The position numbers were made by a program, and so were the translations under genes. A DNA stretch of 64,000 nt from Imbricaverruca yamaguchii (taxonomy: Eukaryota; Arthropoda; Thecostraca; Neoverrucidae), in NCBI GenBank assembly GCA_034440575.1, contig JAOTOL010001337.1:62001-126000 (forward strand), written 5' to 3'. Of this stretch, positions 41,795 through 56,479 are shown piece after piece. Under the pieces are notes generated by a model, which was not told the origin of the DNA, searched no databases, and saw only the letters and a program-made list of their open reading frames with translations. Positions within the stretch are counted from its first letter, which is position 1. Every line of letters starts with the position of its first letter.

Positions 41795-42574
41795 TTAATC
41801 CTTCTGATCTTCCCGGTCAGATCCACGCACCCCGTATCGGGGTCCTTTTTACCCCGTCTATTTTATAAAATAAGCGTCGCACGAAAGCGAAAATGGCGAC
41901 ACCGGAAGTCGCTCTACATGTAGAGTTCAAAACCAGCATCGAACTTTTACTCCCAACAGTGACGTCACTAGGATGTCTGTGGAATCCCGACTGGTATGTG
42001 TTTCGCTCCTGGGAGTTCATTTTGGGGGAGATTAAAAAACAATTATTTGTGATCAGAAATGAAAGACGAAATGTACTTCGGGGTTGGGGGGTGTAGCCTA
42101 TTGCCCAGTCAAAAAATACACTATGGGTTTCTGAAATTTTCAAAACGTCATGGTTTCAATTTTCTCGTATTTTTCGTTTTCGAATGGGTAGAGCTGATGT
42201 CAGCTTACCCTCATAATAAGTGCTTACTTTAACCGGAATCTTCTGCATAGCCTAATGGGCAAGCATGCAAGCTTCACTCACCATCAAGAAAAGGAAAAAA
42301 TGAAAAATTACACCAGTGCGTTTTGTTCTATCCCAGGACATAAGCAGACGCTGAAGGCTTCATTCCATTATCTTTATCCATTAAAACGTGACGACCGGCT
42401 GAACGTTTTTGGAGGTAACCTCACTTCACATTGACTTGGAGAAGGTATGCCAAACTTCGACACGCTGGCGCGAGCCGATTTTGTTTTACTATCTGCGGCA
42501 GAACTTCGGTTCGTGTGAAAAATTTACTCCACCCCATCCCCTGTCCCCCCACACCCGGAGATTTGGCGGGTTAA
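41795..42574 (+). mobile_element. TTAA-flanked MITE family 1, copy C
   Basis: It starts TTAATCCTTCTGATCTTCCC and ends GGCGGGTTAA, with the same interior order as the copy at 22032. Diverged, with shortened G- and C-runs. It lies in intron 3 and is non-coding. Confidence 0.6.
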
Positions 42575-42665
42575 ACGGGTACCCTGTGACTGACGAAAAT
42601 GGGTACCCTGTGATTGGTGAAAACGGGTGCCCTGTGATTGGACGGGTTAAACGGGTACCCTATGA
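42575..42665. repeat. short repeat GGGTACCCTGTGAT, four copies
   Basis: Units of 20-25 bp, ACGGGTACCCTGTGATTG, next to the MITE end. Confidence 0.85.
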
Positions 42666-42754
42666 TTGCCGAAAACTCTTGCCATAGCGCAAGCCCAGAC
42701 ATGCTACCACCGGCGTTGGATTCTGAAAATTGTGGGAGGAATCCATGATGGCGC

Positions 42755-43235
42755 CGGGTAACAATGTTGACAATGACGGGGAAGACCAGCTGTCAGATTG
42801 GTCTGACAATGGATGGGGAAGACCAGCTGACAGGATGGTCTGACAATGGATGGGGAAGACCAGCTGTCAGATTGGTCCGACAATGGATGGGGAAGACCAG
42901 CTGTCAGATTGGTCTGACAATTACCGGGGAAGACCAGCTGTCAGGATGGTCTGACAATGACCGGGGAAGGCCTGCTGACAGGATGGACAATGACCGGGGA
43001 AGGCCTGCTGACAGGATGGTCTGACAATGACCGGGGAAGGCCCGGTGACAGGATGGTCTGACAATTACTGGGGAAGGCCCGCTGACAGGATGGTCCGGCG
43101 ATGCCCGGGGAAGACCAGCTGTCAGGATGGTCTGACAATGACCGGGGAAGACCTGCTGACAGGATGGTCTGACAATGACTGGGGAAGGCCCGCTGACAGG
43201 ATGGTCCGGCGATGACCGGGGAAGGCCCGCTGCCG
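42755..43235. repeat. about 40-bp minisatellite, about 12 copies
   Basis: The unit includes GGGGAAGACCAGCTGTCAG followed by ATGGTCTGACAATGACC; half the copies read GGAAGGCCCGCTGACAGG. Confidence 0.93.
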
Positions 43236-43383
43236 TCCACCATCGATCGGCGGGCCGTCTCCTCATATGTCACAAACCACTATCGAATCGCCGGCCGCCA
43301 GCCTTATGAACGTCCGGCGAATCGCTGGCCAGCCGGCTTATGAGCTTCCGGGAGGAGACGCCATGTGTCTGCCGTGCCTGGGG

Positions 43384-43871
<488 letters not shown>

Positions 43872-44159
43872 TTACAAAACCCTGTTACCTGATTAAATAT
43901 AACCATTCAGCCATTGCTGGTGTAAGCACCATAACTCGCGTTTGCCCTTTTTCCGATGACCCGATGACCCGATGTCACGATGACCCGACGATCCGATGAC
44001 CTAATGATCCTCTGATACCATGGTCCGAGTGCCCAATGGCACATCGTGACAAATGGTTTCAAAAGAAGATCGATCATAAGGAAGCGAAATGCATGAACTA
44101 TCGAAGGAATATCATGCTACAAATCCAGATTTAAGGACACACACTGTGAAATTCCAGGC

Positions 44160-44527
44160 TTAACACGCGCCCTGGAGGGGGGGGGGGGGCGAAATCCGCC
44201 CACCCCTCCGGTTTTTCATAGATAACTCAAGATTGTACCGGCCGACATGCGCCATTTGTTGTGTACCTGCCAATAAATGACCGGCACGTTGTTTAAAGTA
44301 AGAAAAATAAAAATCTACGGAACATTTTTCGAGTTAAAGGTCGCTAAAGTCAAAAACAATTATCAGCGCCAGATCACAAATATCGTCGCTGATGCGCTTC
44401 CCGTATAATAGCAAAAAGGAAGTGTTCTTGGCAAAACTAGCGACTTGTTTGATGTACATTGTCATGCTACATTGTTCCAGAGTCATGTCAAGTCACCGAG
44501 GTCAAGTCAGGTCACGTTCATAACAGG
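44160..44527 (+). mobile_element. MITE family 2, left part of an interrupted copy
   Basis: It begins TTAACACGCGCCCTGGAGGG, followed by a G-run and GCGAAATCCGCC. It runs parallel to 44528 onward and stops where the next copy begins. Confidence 0.65.
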
Positions 44528-45510
44528 TTAACACACGCTCTAGAGGGGGTATGGCGAAATCCGCCAATCCTTCCGATTTTTAGTACATAACTCCATGTTG
44601 TACCGGCCGATATACGCCAAATTTTTCGCGTACCTGCGTAGACATGACCGGCGCATTGCTTAAAGCAAGAACATTGGAAATCGGCCGATACGTTTTGAAG
44701 TTAAGGGCCGTTAAAGTAAAACCAATTCGCAGCGCCAAACCACAAAAATCGGCGCTGCTGCGGTTCCCACATATTGGCAATAGGGAAGTATTCTTGACAA
44801 CTCTAGCGCCTTGTTTGATGCATATTGTTATGCTATATAGTTTAAAAGTCATGTTAGGTCGCCGAGGTCAAGTCAGGTCAAGTTCATTATAGGCTAATGG
44901 AACCAAACTTGGTCAACTGGAATGTGTCATAAATGCAAATGACTGCCATGCGATTGATGTCACTTTACATGTTACTCCCTATACATCCCGAAATCTGCTC
45001 TTTGTCATTGTGTGCTTAAGCATTTCCATACTATATTCATGTATTTCACCCCTTTATTTGCGAAGCAGATTGTGCCGAGCCGCCCAACGGAGCAGTGGGA
45101 ATGGGAGCCCGGTTCCGGTAACTGGAGCAGGTAATGACTTAATAAAGTGCTCCTATATAGGTGACCTGAGGTCAAATGGCGGATCTGACTTCTGTATTGC
45201 ATCATTAGTAATGTCCAAAACATCATTAATGCCAATCTTGGAGCATTTAAACACAACCACAGCGATCCATAACAATGACAAGCCAAGCCACGCAAAACCA
45301 GAAAATTTTGTTATTTTGACCTCATTTGACATTGAACATATTGACCTAAGGTCATGAACTTTGCACACAATAGACTTCACTATCGTGGCCATCCACCCTG
45401 TGAATGTCGTTGCTCTAGCCTTCATAGGAGCTGAGATCGTAGGGGGGGCGGAATCCGCCCCCCCTCTCCAGTGCGCGTTATTTTCAGAGGCCCTCCAGGG
45501 CGCGTGTTAA
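44528..45510 (+). mobile_element. TTAA-flanked MITE family 2, full copy
   Basis: It starts TTAACACACGCTCTAGAGGG and ends CCCTCCAGGGCGCGTGTTAA; the right terminus is the exact inverted complement of the terminus at 44160. Length is about 980 bp with no coding capacity. The interior shows AGGTCA-rich phrases and a GCCGAGCCGCCC core. It lies in intron 2. Family membership in the piggyBac-like group rests only on TTAA and the inverted termini. Confidence 0.75.
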
Positions 45511-45659
45511 AACTGCACCACATCACAGCTAACCAACAAACTGTGTTAGCTTGTCCCCTGGCTACAGCCACCAACACTAAAACATAATAAGCACTGTGAA
45601 AAAATCCGCCGTCACCGAGATTCGATCCGCCGTCACCGAGATTCCATCCGGAGACTCAC

Positions 45660-45857
45660 GTTCTGCGAGTGGCAGAAATCGAGGCCGCGCAGCACCTGCA
45701 GCACGTAGCCTCGCACGGCGGCCGCCTCCAGACCTCCCTGCTCGCGCGCCTCCAGCAGGTCGAGCACCGTGCTCTCGACGAACTCGAACACCAGGCAGAG
45801 CCGCCGCTTGCGTCGGAACACCTCCAGCAGGTTGACAAGGTTCTCGTGTCGCAGACG
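45660..45857 (-). CDS. CDKL2: CDKL2-like kinase exon 2 (N-lobe to catalytic loop)
   Basis: It encodes residues 57-122, 198 nt, phase 0 at both ends. It opens with RLRHENLVNLLEVF, the conserved segment after the regulatory helix, contains the hinge-like LVFEFVE, and ends in FCHSQN just before the HRD loop. The acceptor cag lies at 45860-45858 and the donor gtgagt at 45659-45654. A start further upstream would add AAR/Q residues absent from the family, so the acceptor directly before CGT was chosen. About 30 nt upstream, intron 1 turns into a 1.1-kb array of ACAGGTG-type units. Downstream of the donor, an 18- to 20-bp segment (ATCTCGGTGACGGCGGAT) occurs twice. Confidence 0.93.
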
Positions 45858-45879
45858 CTGCCGAGCGGCGGCCACAGTG

Positions 45880-46985
45880 ACAGGTGACAGGTGACAGGTG
45901 AGCAGGTGAACAGGTGGACAGGTGGACAGGTGACATATGTCAGGTGACAGGTGGAGAGATGACATATGACATGTGACAGGTGACAGGTGATATGTGTACA
46001 TATGACAGGTGGACAGCTGACAGGTGAGCAGGTGAACAGGTGAGCAGGTGAACAGGTGGACAGGTAGACATGTGACAGGTGACATATGACAGGTGGCAGG
46101 TGGAGATATAGCGTATGACATGTGACAGGTGACAGATAACGGGTGTACAGATGACAGGTGTACAGATGACAGGTGTACAAATGGCAGGTGTACAGATGAC
46201 ATGTGTATAGGTGTCAGGTTGGCAGGTGCCAAGTGGACAGGTGAGATGTGACAGGTGAACAGGTGTACATGCGACAGGTGTACATATGACAGGTGTGCAG
46301 GTGACAGGTGGATATGTGACATATGCATAGGTGTCAGGTGACATGTAGACAGGTGAAAGGTGTACAGATGACAGATGACAGGTGACAGGTGACATATGAC
46401 AGATGGCAGGTGTACATATGACAGGTGGACAGGTGCCATGTGTACAGGTGGCCGGTGATAGGTGAACAGGTGTGCATACGACAGGTGTACAGATGACAGG
46501 TGGATAGATGACAGGTGACAAGTAGACAGATGACAGGTGGGCACGTGACAGGTGAACAGGTGACATATGACAGGTGTACAGGTGACTGGTGGACAGGTGC
46601 CAGGTGTACAGGTGACAGGTGATAGGTGAACAGGTGTGCATACGACAGGTGTACAGATGACAGGTGGATAGATGACATGTGACAGGTAGACAGGTGTACA
46701 GGTGACATGTGACAGGTGTACAGGTGGCAGGTTTATAGGTGACAGCTGTACAGATGACAGGAGGCACGTGACAGGTTAACAGGTGACAGATGACAGGTGT
46801 ACAGGTGACGGGTGGACAGGTGACGGGTGGACAGGCGACAGGTGGCAGGTGACAGGTGTACGGGTGACGGGTGGACAGGTGACATGTGCCAGGTGTACAG
46901 GTGACGGGTGGACAAGTGACATGTCAGCATGTCAATAGATAGACGGGTGATATGTGAACAGGTGACAGGTGGTCACGGTGACATA
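45880..46985. repeat. ACAGGTG-type array, irregular
   Basis: Units GACAGGTG, GTACAGGTGACAG, GACATATGACAGGTG and GGACAGGTG mixed over 1.1 kb, in intron 1. On the minus strand it is rich in CACCTGT. Confidence 0.93.
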
Positions 46986-47920
46986 ATTGGATCGAGATGA
47001 GGTGACAAATGTTTGTGGTATCTGCTTGCGGCGACAGCACATGTTAGCCGTATCGAGATGAAGTGACAACGCATGTTGGTGACGAGCAATAAAAGACGCT
47101 CTTACAAGATGACCTCTGAAAAATGCCCAAGGCTATAAACCTATTAATCGTCGCTCGGATCGCGCCCATAGCTCGATGGAGAGCCGAAAATAATCATATG
47201 TAATATTTTTGCGTGAAAATATAAGAGATGCGGATGCCAGACACAGTTCCATCTGCCATGGTTACCCAGCCGCCAAAGTGGGGTGTCACCCTGCGAACCA
47301 TTGGCATCACCAGTGATGGGTGCGAAAGGTGCGCAACAAGCAGACCGATCGTTATCTTGCATCACTTTGCATCTTATCCATGTTTCACTGTAACATTTTA
47401 GTTCAGGTGCATTCAAAGGTCGACCTGAGCATTTGCTTTATCTCTTTTTTTTTTGGCAATTTCCATCACTTGATGAGGACAATGCCAACCTCATGACCCC
47501 ATCACCCTTCCTCCATACATTTCACTCTGGCACTAGTTCTGAGTATTTGCTGGTGCAGTTAATATATCCGATACCGCCCGGTGTCCTGTATAATGTGTTC
47601 CAGTATCGGTCACTGGCCCGATAACATGTTGTCGCAGCGTCTCCAAACTACCAACCAGGCCACAATGAGAGAGCTCTGGCATCTAATTACAGAACAACTG
47701 ACGGCGCGATGCAAACTCCCCTCAGTCAACAAATGGACCCGTCCGACAAGCACGGCAGGAAAAGCTCACCGCAACACTAGTGTTTGAAAATCGTGGGCGA
47801 ATATGGACTGCAGTGCCAGCTGTACGGCACGGTCGAAGCAATGTCCACAGGCGCCACATCGTTCGTAAATATGAATTGTATTAGAGACTGAAGCTCTTCG
47901 ATCGTGTACGTTTGTATGCA
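46986..47920. other. intron 1 sequence, no gene seen
   Basis: Unique-looking DNA between two arrays; open frames are short and unrecognised. Confidence 0.5.
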
Positions 47921-47924
47921 CACC

Positions 47925-49272
47925 GTACGTGTGTGGTGTAGTACATGTGTGGTGTAGTACATGTGTGGTGTAGTACATGTGTGGTGTAGTACATGTGTGG
48001 TGTAGTACATGTGTGGTGTAGTACGAGTGTGGTGTAGTACGTGTGTGGTGTAGTACGTGTGTGGTGTAGTACGTGTGTACATGTGTAGTACATGTGTGGT
48101 GTAGTACGTGTGTGGTGTAGTACGTGTGTGGTGTAGTACGTGTGTACATGTGTAGTACATGTGTGGTGTAGTACATGTGTGGTGTAGTACATGTGTGGTG
48201 TAGTACATGTGTGGTGTAGTACATGTGTGGTGTAGTACATGTGTGGTGTAGTACATGTGTGGTGTAGTACATGTGTGGTGTAGTACATGTGTGGTGTAGT
48301 ACATGTGTGGTGTAGTACATGTGTGGTGTAGTACGAGTGTGGTGTAGTACGTGTGTGGTGTAGTACGTGTGTGGTGTAGTACGTGTGTACATGTGTAGTA
48401 CATGTGTGGTGTAGTACGTGTGTGGTGTAGTACGTGTGTGGTGTAGTACGTGTGTACATGTGTAGTACATGTGTGGTGTAGTACGTGTGTACATGTGTAG
48501 TACATGTGTGGTGTAGTACGTGTGTGGTGTAGTACGTGTGTGGTGTAGTACGTGTGTACATGTGTAGTACATGTGTGGTGTAGTACGTGTGTACATGTGT
48601 AGTACATGTGTGGTGTAGTACATGTGTGGTGAAGTACGTGTGTACATGTGTAGTACATGTGTGGTGTAGTACGTGTGTGGTGTAGTACGTGTGTGGTGTA
48701 GTACGTTTGTACATGTGTAGTACATGTGTGGTGTAGTACGTGTGTACATGTGTAGTACATGTGTGGTGTAGTACATGTGTGGTGTAGTGCGTGTGTGGTG
48801 TAGTACGTGTGTACATGTGTAGTACATGTGTAGTGTAGTACGTGTGTACATGTGTAGTACATGTGTGGTGTAGTACATGTGTGGTGTAGTACGTGTGTAC
48901 ATGTGTAGTACATGTGTGGTGTAGTACGTGTGTGGTGTAGTACGTGTGTGGTGTAGTACGTGTGTACATGTGTAGTACATGTGTGGTGTAGTACATGTGT
49001 GGTGTAGTACGTGTGTACATGTGTAGTACATGTGTGGTGTAGTACGTGTGTGGTGTAGTACATGTGTGGTGTAGTACGTGTGTACATGTGTGGTGTAGTA
49101 CGTGTGTGGTGTAGTACGTGTGTACATGTGTGGTGTAGTACGTGTGTGGTGTAGTACATGTGTGGTGTAGTACGTGTGTGGTGTAGTACGTGTGTGGTGT
49201 AGTACATGTGTGGTGTAGTACGTGTGTGGTGTAGTACGTGTGTGGTGTAGTACATGTGTGGTGTAGTACGTG
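47925..49272. repeat. GTGTGGTGTAGTACATGT array
   Basis: Units of 16 bp (TGTGGTGTAGTACATG or ACGTG) alternating with a form containing ACGTGTGTACATGTGTAG. The order of the two forms suggests higher-order duplications. Minus-strand HTRTTP frames are artefacts. Confidence 0.95.
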
Positions 49273-49339
49273 TAATACGTTCGGGCCACGACAGAAACCA
49301 AATGGCCGACCGCTGACTTGGCCAGCCCGTCGTGGCTCG

Positions 49340-49750
49340 TGAGGCACGACCTGCATATCTGGACCGCCTTGTGAAGCACCACCTGCCTATCTGTACCGCC
49401 TTGTGAAGCACGACCTGCCTATCTGTACCGCCTTGTGAGGCACCACCTGCCTATCTACACAGTCTTGTGAGGAACGACCTGCCTATCTGCACTGCCTTGT
49501 GAAGCATGACCTGCCTATCTGCACTGCCTTGTGAAGCATGACCTGCCTATCTGTACCGCCTTGTGAGGCACGACCTGCCTATCTACACCGTCTTGTGAGG
49601 AACGACCTGCCTATCTGCACTGCCTTGTGAAGCATGACCTGCCTATCTGCACCGCCTTGTGAAGCACCACCTGCATATCTGCACCGTCTTATGGGGAACG
49701 ACCTGCCTATCTGCACTGCCTTGTGAAGCATGACCTGCCTATTTGCACTG
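49340..49750. repeat. 32-bp minisatellite, about 12 copies
   Basis: The unit starts ACCTGCCTATCTGCACTGCC and ends TTGTGAAGCATG. On the minus strand it contains GGCAGGTCATG. Confidence 0.93.
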
Positions 49751-50059
49751 TCCTGCACCTCTTCACTCTGCCCTTCACTGCCAAGCAGCTGCGAAACGAT
49801 AACCGCCAACCCACCTTCAGATTCGGCTTCAGTACCTCCTACATCCACACTTCACCACGCACATTTAACCTCCTCACCTGACCACTTACTGTCATCATTC
49901 GTATTTTCATATTTAGCTTAAGCATACTCGTGTGCTTAATGCACTCATCTTAACTTTAATTATATCACCTTCAGCACTACATCTCACCACTCAGCTACAG
50001 CATCCCCATCTTCACCTTCAGCTTCGGCACAGTCGGTATCAACACTCCATTACTCACCT

Positions 50060-51112
<1,053 letters not shown>

Positions 51113-51417
51113 TTGCAATAGCTTGCAGTGGCTGCTTCTGTCTGCTGTTCACAGTAGCTTCAGCCAGGGTGCTGTCTAGAAGTCCACCCACACCAAAGTG
51201 TTCGCTGTTCACTGTAGCCTCAGCTGCCCGCTGCTGTCCGCAACTTTATCTGCAGTACGGCCTAGAAGTCAGCTGTGCTAACAGAGATGTCTAACTCAGC
51301 AGTCAGCGCCGGCCAAGTTGATAGAACTGGCATGACGGCCCGCTGAAGTTGGGTCCAGGCTTCAGACGGTGAGTCCGACGGTGACGACGTCGGACTCGGC
51401 TCGGTCGAGATCAGAGG

Positions 51418-51607
51418 CCAAGGGTCAAAGGTCAAAGGTTAGGGGTCAGAGGTCATGGGTGGGAGGAAAGAGGTCAGAGGTCAGAGGTCAGAGGTCAGAG
51501 GTCAGAGGTCAGAGGCCAGAGGTCAGAGGCCATATGTCAGATGTCAGAGGTCAGAGGTCAGAAGTCAGTGGTCAGAGGTCAGAGGTCAGTGGTCAGAGGT
51601 CAGCACG
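51418..51607. repeat. AGGTCAG heptamer array
   Basis: About 26 units of GAGGTCA with AGTGGTC variants. Confidence 0.93.
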
Positions 51608-51734
51608 TCGACCAGCTGCTGGGTGCGTCAGTTGTGAGCACTCTGCGAGCCCGTCTGGAACATTCGTGTCCCGGCACACGACCGACTTCTGACGGTACGC
51701 CGTGACCTGTCGGGCAATCGCCACCGCCAGACAG

Positions 51735-52112
51735 CCAGCCGGCGGGCTGGCGCCGTCCTCACGTGTCACTGGCCGTCCCTAGACTGGCCACCTCCCCAGC
51801 CCGCGGGCTGGCGCCGTCCTCACGTGTCACTGGCCGTCCCTAGACTGGCCACCCCCCCCCCCCCGGCCCGCCCTCCCTCCCCCCCCTCCCCCCCCCCTGC
51901 GCCCCCCCCCCCGTCCTCACGTGTCACTGGCCGTCCCTAGACTGGCCACCTCCCCAGCCGGCGGGCTGGCGCCGTCCTCACGTGTCACTGGCCGTCCCTA
52001 GACTGGCCACCTCCCCAGCCGGCGGGCTGGCGCCGTCCTCACGTGTCACTGGCCGTCCCTAGACTGGCCACCTCCTGTGTCACTGGCCGTCCCTAGACTG
52101 GCCACCTCCCCA
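51735..52112. repeat. 61-bp minisatellite, about 5.5 copies, with a C-run
   Basis: The unit includes GCGGGCTGGCGCCGTCCTCA and CGTGTCACTGGCCGTCCCTA. A copy near 51850-51915 is replaced by poly-C with G and T interruptions. Confidence 0.93.
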
Positions 52113-52660
52113 CCGGCGGCCTCCGACCGTCGACAAGCAGCTCGCTCCTGCGTCACGAGCCGTCTCCAGACGGGTCACCCCCGAGCCGGAGCCAATCAGT
52201 GTCGGAGCCCGCGGCGGGCCGGTCTTCGGCCGCAACTGGAGGGTCAGCAGGATGTGTTGTTATGACGTGTTCACACTACCGCACACTGGTGTTGCCAGTT
52301 TGCGTTGCCAGACGTTAGTGTTTCCTGGCCGCGCTGACAAGATGGTTTATGAAGACTAGATAAGTTCCTTTCAACCTCACGTTGCCCGGCCTCTGCGATT
52401 GTCAATTCCGAGTTGCAGGGCCAAGTACTCTCGGCCCCACAGGCATGCTGGTCTGCACGGTTCCCCACAGGTGTGATAATCTGCTCGCTGATGTTAATTC
52501 CTCGTCGCAATGTTCAGTTCCTTCGGCACAATATTCGGCCGAACGAGGCGTTGCGCATGATCCCAAGCGGTCGTCGTTGCGTCAGGGAAGTGACGTCAGC
52601 GTCAGCGTCAGCCCTTTTCTGCCCGCAGATGTGGCGGACGTCGTGGATCATCGGGGCAGA

Positions 52661-55600
52661 GCCGATCACCAGTCAGCAGCCTGTAACAGTGATGACAAGG
52701 ATCAACAGTCAGCAGCCTGTAACAGTGATGACAAGGATCAGTACCGATCACCAGTCAGCAGCCTGTAACAGTGATGACAAGGATCAGTGCCGATCACCAG
52801 TCAGCAGCCTGTAACAGTGATGACAAGGATCAGTGCCGATCACCAGTCAGCAGCCTGTAACAGTGATGACAAGGATTAGTGCCGATCACCAGTCAGCAGC
52901 CTGTAACAGTGATGACAAGGATCAGTACCGATCACCAGTCAGCAGCCTGTAACAGTGATGACAAGGATCAGTTCCGATCACCAGTCAGCAGCCTGTAACA
53001 GTGATGACAAGGATCAGTACCGATCACCAGTCAGCAGCCTGTAACAGTGATGACAAGGATTAGTGCCGATCACCAGTCAGCAGCCTGTAACAGTGATGAC
53101 AAGGATCAGTGCCGATCACCAGTCAGCAGCCTGTAACGGTGATGACAAGGATTAGTGCCGATCACCAGTCAGCAGCCTGTAACAGTGATGACAAGGATTA
53201 GTGCCGATCACCAGTCAGCAGCCTGTAACAGTGATGACAAGGATCAGTGCCGATCACCAGTCAGCAGCCTGTAACAGTGATGACAAGGATTAGTGCCGAT
53301 CACCAGTCAGCAGCCTGTAACAGTGATGACAAGGATTGGTGCCGATCACCAGTCAGCAGCCTGTAACAGTGATGACAAGGACTAGTGCCGATCAACAGTC
53401 AGCAGCCTGTAACAGTGATGAAAAGGATCAGTACCGATCACCAGTCAGCAGCCTGTAACAGTGATGACAAGGATTGGTGCCGCTCACCAGTCATCAGCCT
53501 GTAACAGTGATGACAAGGATCAGTACCGATCACCAGTCAGCAGCCTGTAACAGTGATGACAAGGATCAGTACCGATCACCAGTCAGCAGCCTGTAACAGT
53601 GATGACAAGGATCAGTGCCGATCACCAGTCAGCAGCCTGTAACAGTGATGACAAGGATCAGTACCGATCACCAGTCAGCAGCCTGTAACAGTGATGACAA
53701 GGATCAGTGCCGATCACCAGTCAGCAGCCTGTAACAGTGATGACAAGGATTAGTGCCGATCACCAGTCAGCAGCCTGTAACAGTGATGACAAGGATCAGT
53801 ACCGATCACCAGTCAGCAGCCTGTAATAGTGATGACAAGGATTAGTGCCGATCACCAGTCAGCAGCCTGGAACAGTGATGACAAGGATCAGTGCCGATCA
53901 CCAGTCAGCAGCCTGTAACAGTGATGACAAGGATCAGTACCGATCACCAGTCAGCAGCCTGTAACAGTGATGACAAGGATTAGTGCCGATCACCAGTCAG
54001 CAGCCTGTAACAGTGATGACAAGGATCAGTACCGATCACCAGTCAGCAGCCTGTAACAGTGATGACAAGGATCAACAGTCAGTAGCCGGTAACAGTGATG
54101 ACAAGGATCAACAGTCAGTAGCCTGTAACAGTGATGACAAGGATCAGTACCGATCACCAGTCAGCAGCCTGTAACAGTGATGACAAGGATTAGTGCCGAT
54201 CAACAGTCAGCAGCCTGTAACAGTGATGACAAGGGTTAGTGCCGATCACCAGTCAGCAGCCTGTAACAGTGATGACAAGGATCGGTACCGATCACCAGTC
54301 AGCAGCCTGTAACAGTGATGACAAGGATCAGTACCGATCACCAGTCAGCAGCCTGTAACAGTGATGACAAGGATTAGTGCCGATCACCAGTCAGCAGCCT
54401 GTAACAGTGATGACAAGGATTAGTGCCGATCACCAGTCAGCAGCCTGTAACAGTGATGACAAGGATCAGTGCCGATCACCAGTCAGCAGCCTGTAACAGT
54501 GATGACAAGGATCAGTACCGATCACCAGTCAGCAGCCTGTAACAGTGATGACAAGGATCAGTGCCGATCACCAGTCAGCAGCCTGTAACAGTGATGACAA
54601 GGATTAGTGCCGATCACCAGTCAGCAGCCTGTAACAGTGATGACAAGGATCAGTACCGATCACCAGTCAGCAGCCTGTAACAGTGATGACAAGGATCAGT
54701 ACCGATCACCAGTCAGCAGCCTGTAACAGTGATGACAAGGATCAGTGCCGATCACCAGTCAGCAGCCTGTAACAGTGATGACAAGGATCAGTACCGATCA
54801 CCAGTCAGCAGCCTGTAACAGTGATGACAAGGATCAGTACCGATCACCAGTCAGCAGCCTGTAACAGTGATGACAAGGATCAGTACCGATCACCAGTCAG
54901 CAGCCTGTAACAGTGATGACAAGGATTAGTGCCGATCACCAGTCAGCAGCCTGTGACAGTGATGACAAGGATCAGTACCGATCACCAGTCAACAGCCTGT
55001 AACAGTGATGACAAGGATCAGTACCGATCACCAGTCAGCAGCCTGTAACAGTGATGACAAGGATCAGTACCGATCACCAGTCAGCAGCCTGTAACAGTGA
55101 TGACAAGGATCAGTACCGATCACCAGTCAACAGCCTGTAACAGTGATGACAAGGATTAGTGCCGATCACCAGTCAGCAGCCTGTGACAGTGATGACAAGG
55201 ATCAGTGCCGATCACCAGTCAACAGCCTGTAACAGTGATGACAAGGATCAGTACCGATCACCAGTCAGCAGCCTGTAATAGTGATGACAAGGATTAGTGC
55301 CGATCACCAGTCAGCAGCCTGTAACAGTGATGACAAGGATTAGTGCCGATCACCAGTCAGCAGTCTGTAACAGTGATGACAAGGATTAGTGCCGATCACC
55401 AGTCAGCAGCCTCCAACAGTGATGACAAGGATTAGTGCCGATCACCAGTCAACAGCCTGTAACAGTGATGACAAGGATTAGTGCTGATCACCAGTCAGCA
55501 GCCTGTAACAGTGATGACAAGGATCAGTGCCGATCACCAGTCAACAGCCTGTAACAGTGATGACAAGGATCAGTACCGATCACCAGTCAGCAGCCTGTAA

Positions 55601-56375
55601 CAGTGATGACAAGGATTAGTGCCAATCACCAGTCAGCAGCCTGTAACAGTGATGACAAGGATCAGTGCCGATCACCAGTCAGCAGCCTGTAACAGTGATG
55701 ACAAGGATCAGTGCCGATCACCAGTCAGCAGCCTGTAACAGTGATGACAAGGATCAGTGCCGATCACCAGTCAGCAGCCTGTAACAGTGATGACAAGGAT
55801 TTGTGCCGATCACCAGTCAGCAGCCTGTAACAGTGATGACAAGGATTAGTGCCGATCACCAGTCAACAGCCTGTAACAGTGATGACAAGGATTAGTGCCG
55901 ATCACCAGTCAACAGCCTGTAACAGTGATGACAAGGATCAGTACCGATCACCAGTCAACAGCCTGTAACAGTGATGACAAGGATTAGTGCCGATCACCAG
56001 TCAGTAGCCTGTAACAGTGATGACAAGGATCAGTGCCGATCACCAGTCAGCAGCCTGTAACAGTGATGACAAGGATCAGTGCCGATCACCGGTCAGCAGC
56101 CTGTAACAGTGATGACAAGGATTAGTGCCGATCACCAGTCAGCAGCCTGTAACAGTGATGACAAGGATCAGTGCCGATCACCAGTCAGCAGCCTCCAACA
56201 GTGATGACAAGGATCAGTGCCGATCACCAGTCAGCAGCCTGTAACAGTGATGACAAGGATTAGTGCCGATCACCAGTCAGCAGCCTCCAACAGTGATGAC
56301 AAGGATCAGTGCCGATCACCAGTCAGCAGCCTGTAACAGTGATGACAAGGATTAGTGCCGATCACCAGTTTCTCT
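52661..56375. repeat. 46-bp minisatellite, about 80 copies
   Basis: The unit starts GCCGATCACCAGTCAGCAGC and continues CTGTAACAGTGATGACAAGG ATCAGT. Common variants are TACCGATC versus TGCCGATC and ATCAGT versus ATTAGT. A few units are shortened to ATCAACAGTCAG (52705, 54070, 54105). On the minus strand each unit holds cactgttacag|GCTGC, an acceptor-like string. Confidence 0.97.
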
Positions 56376-56479
56376 GCCTCTGAACCAGTGCCGATCACCA
56401 GTGCCTCTGCATTTGAGTGATGTTGAACACCAACGACAGGTACCGTGCAAACTCTGGCCTAGCAGCTCTGATATGTTTA

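Noticed and set aside
47766..49411. More than 500-codon minus-strand frames rich in HTRTTP / YTTHVLH
   Set aside because: By-product of the 16-bp array within intron 1; no unique coding flank.
52661..56375. CRISPR-like array
   Set aside because: Units are contiguous 46-bp repeats without unique spacers, in an animal-type genome.
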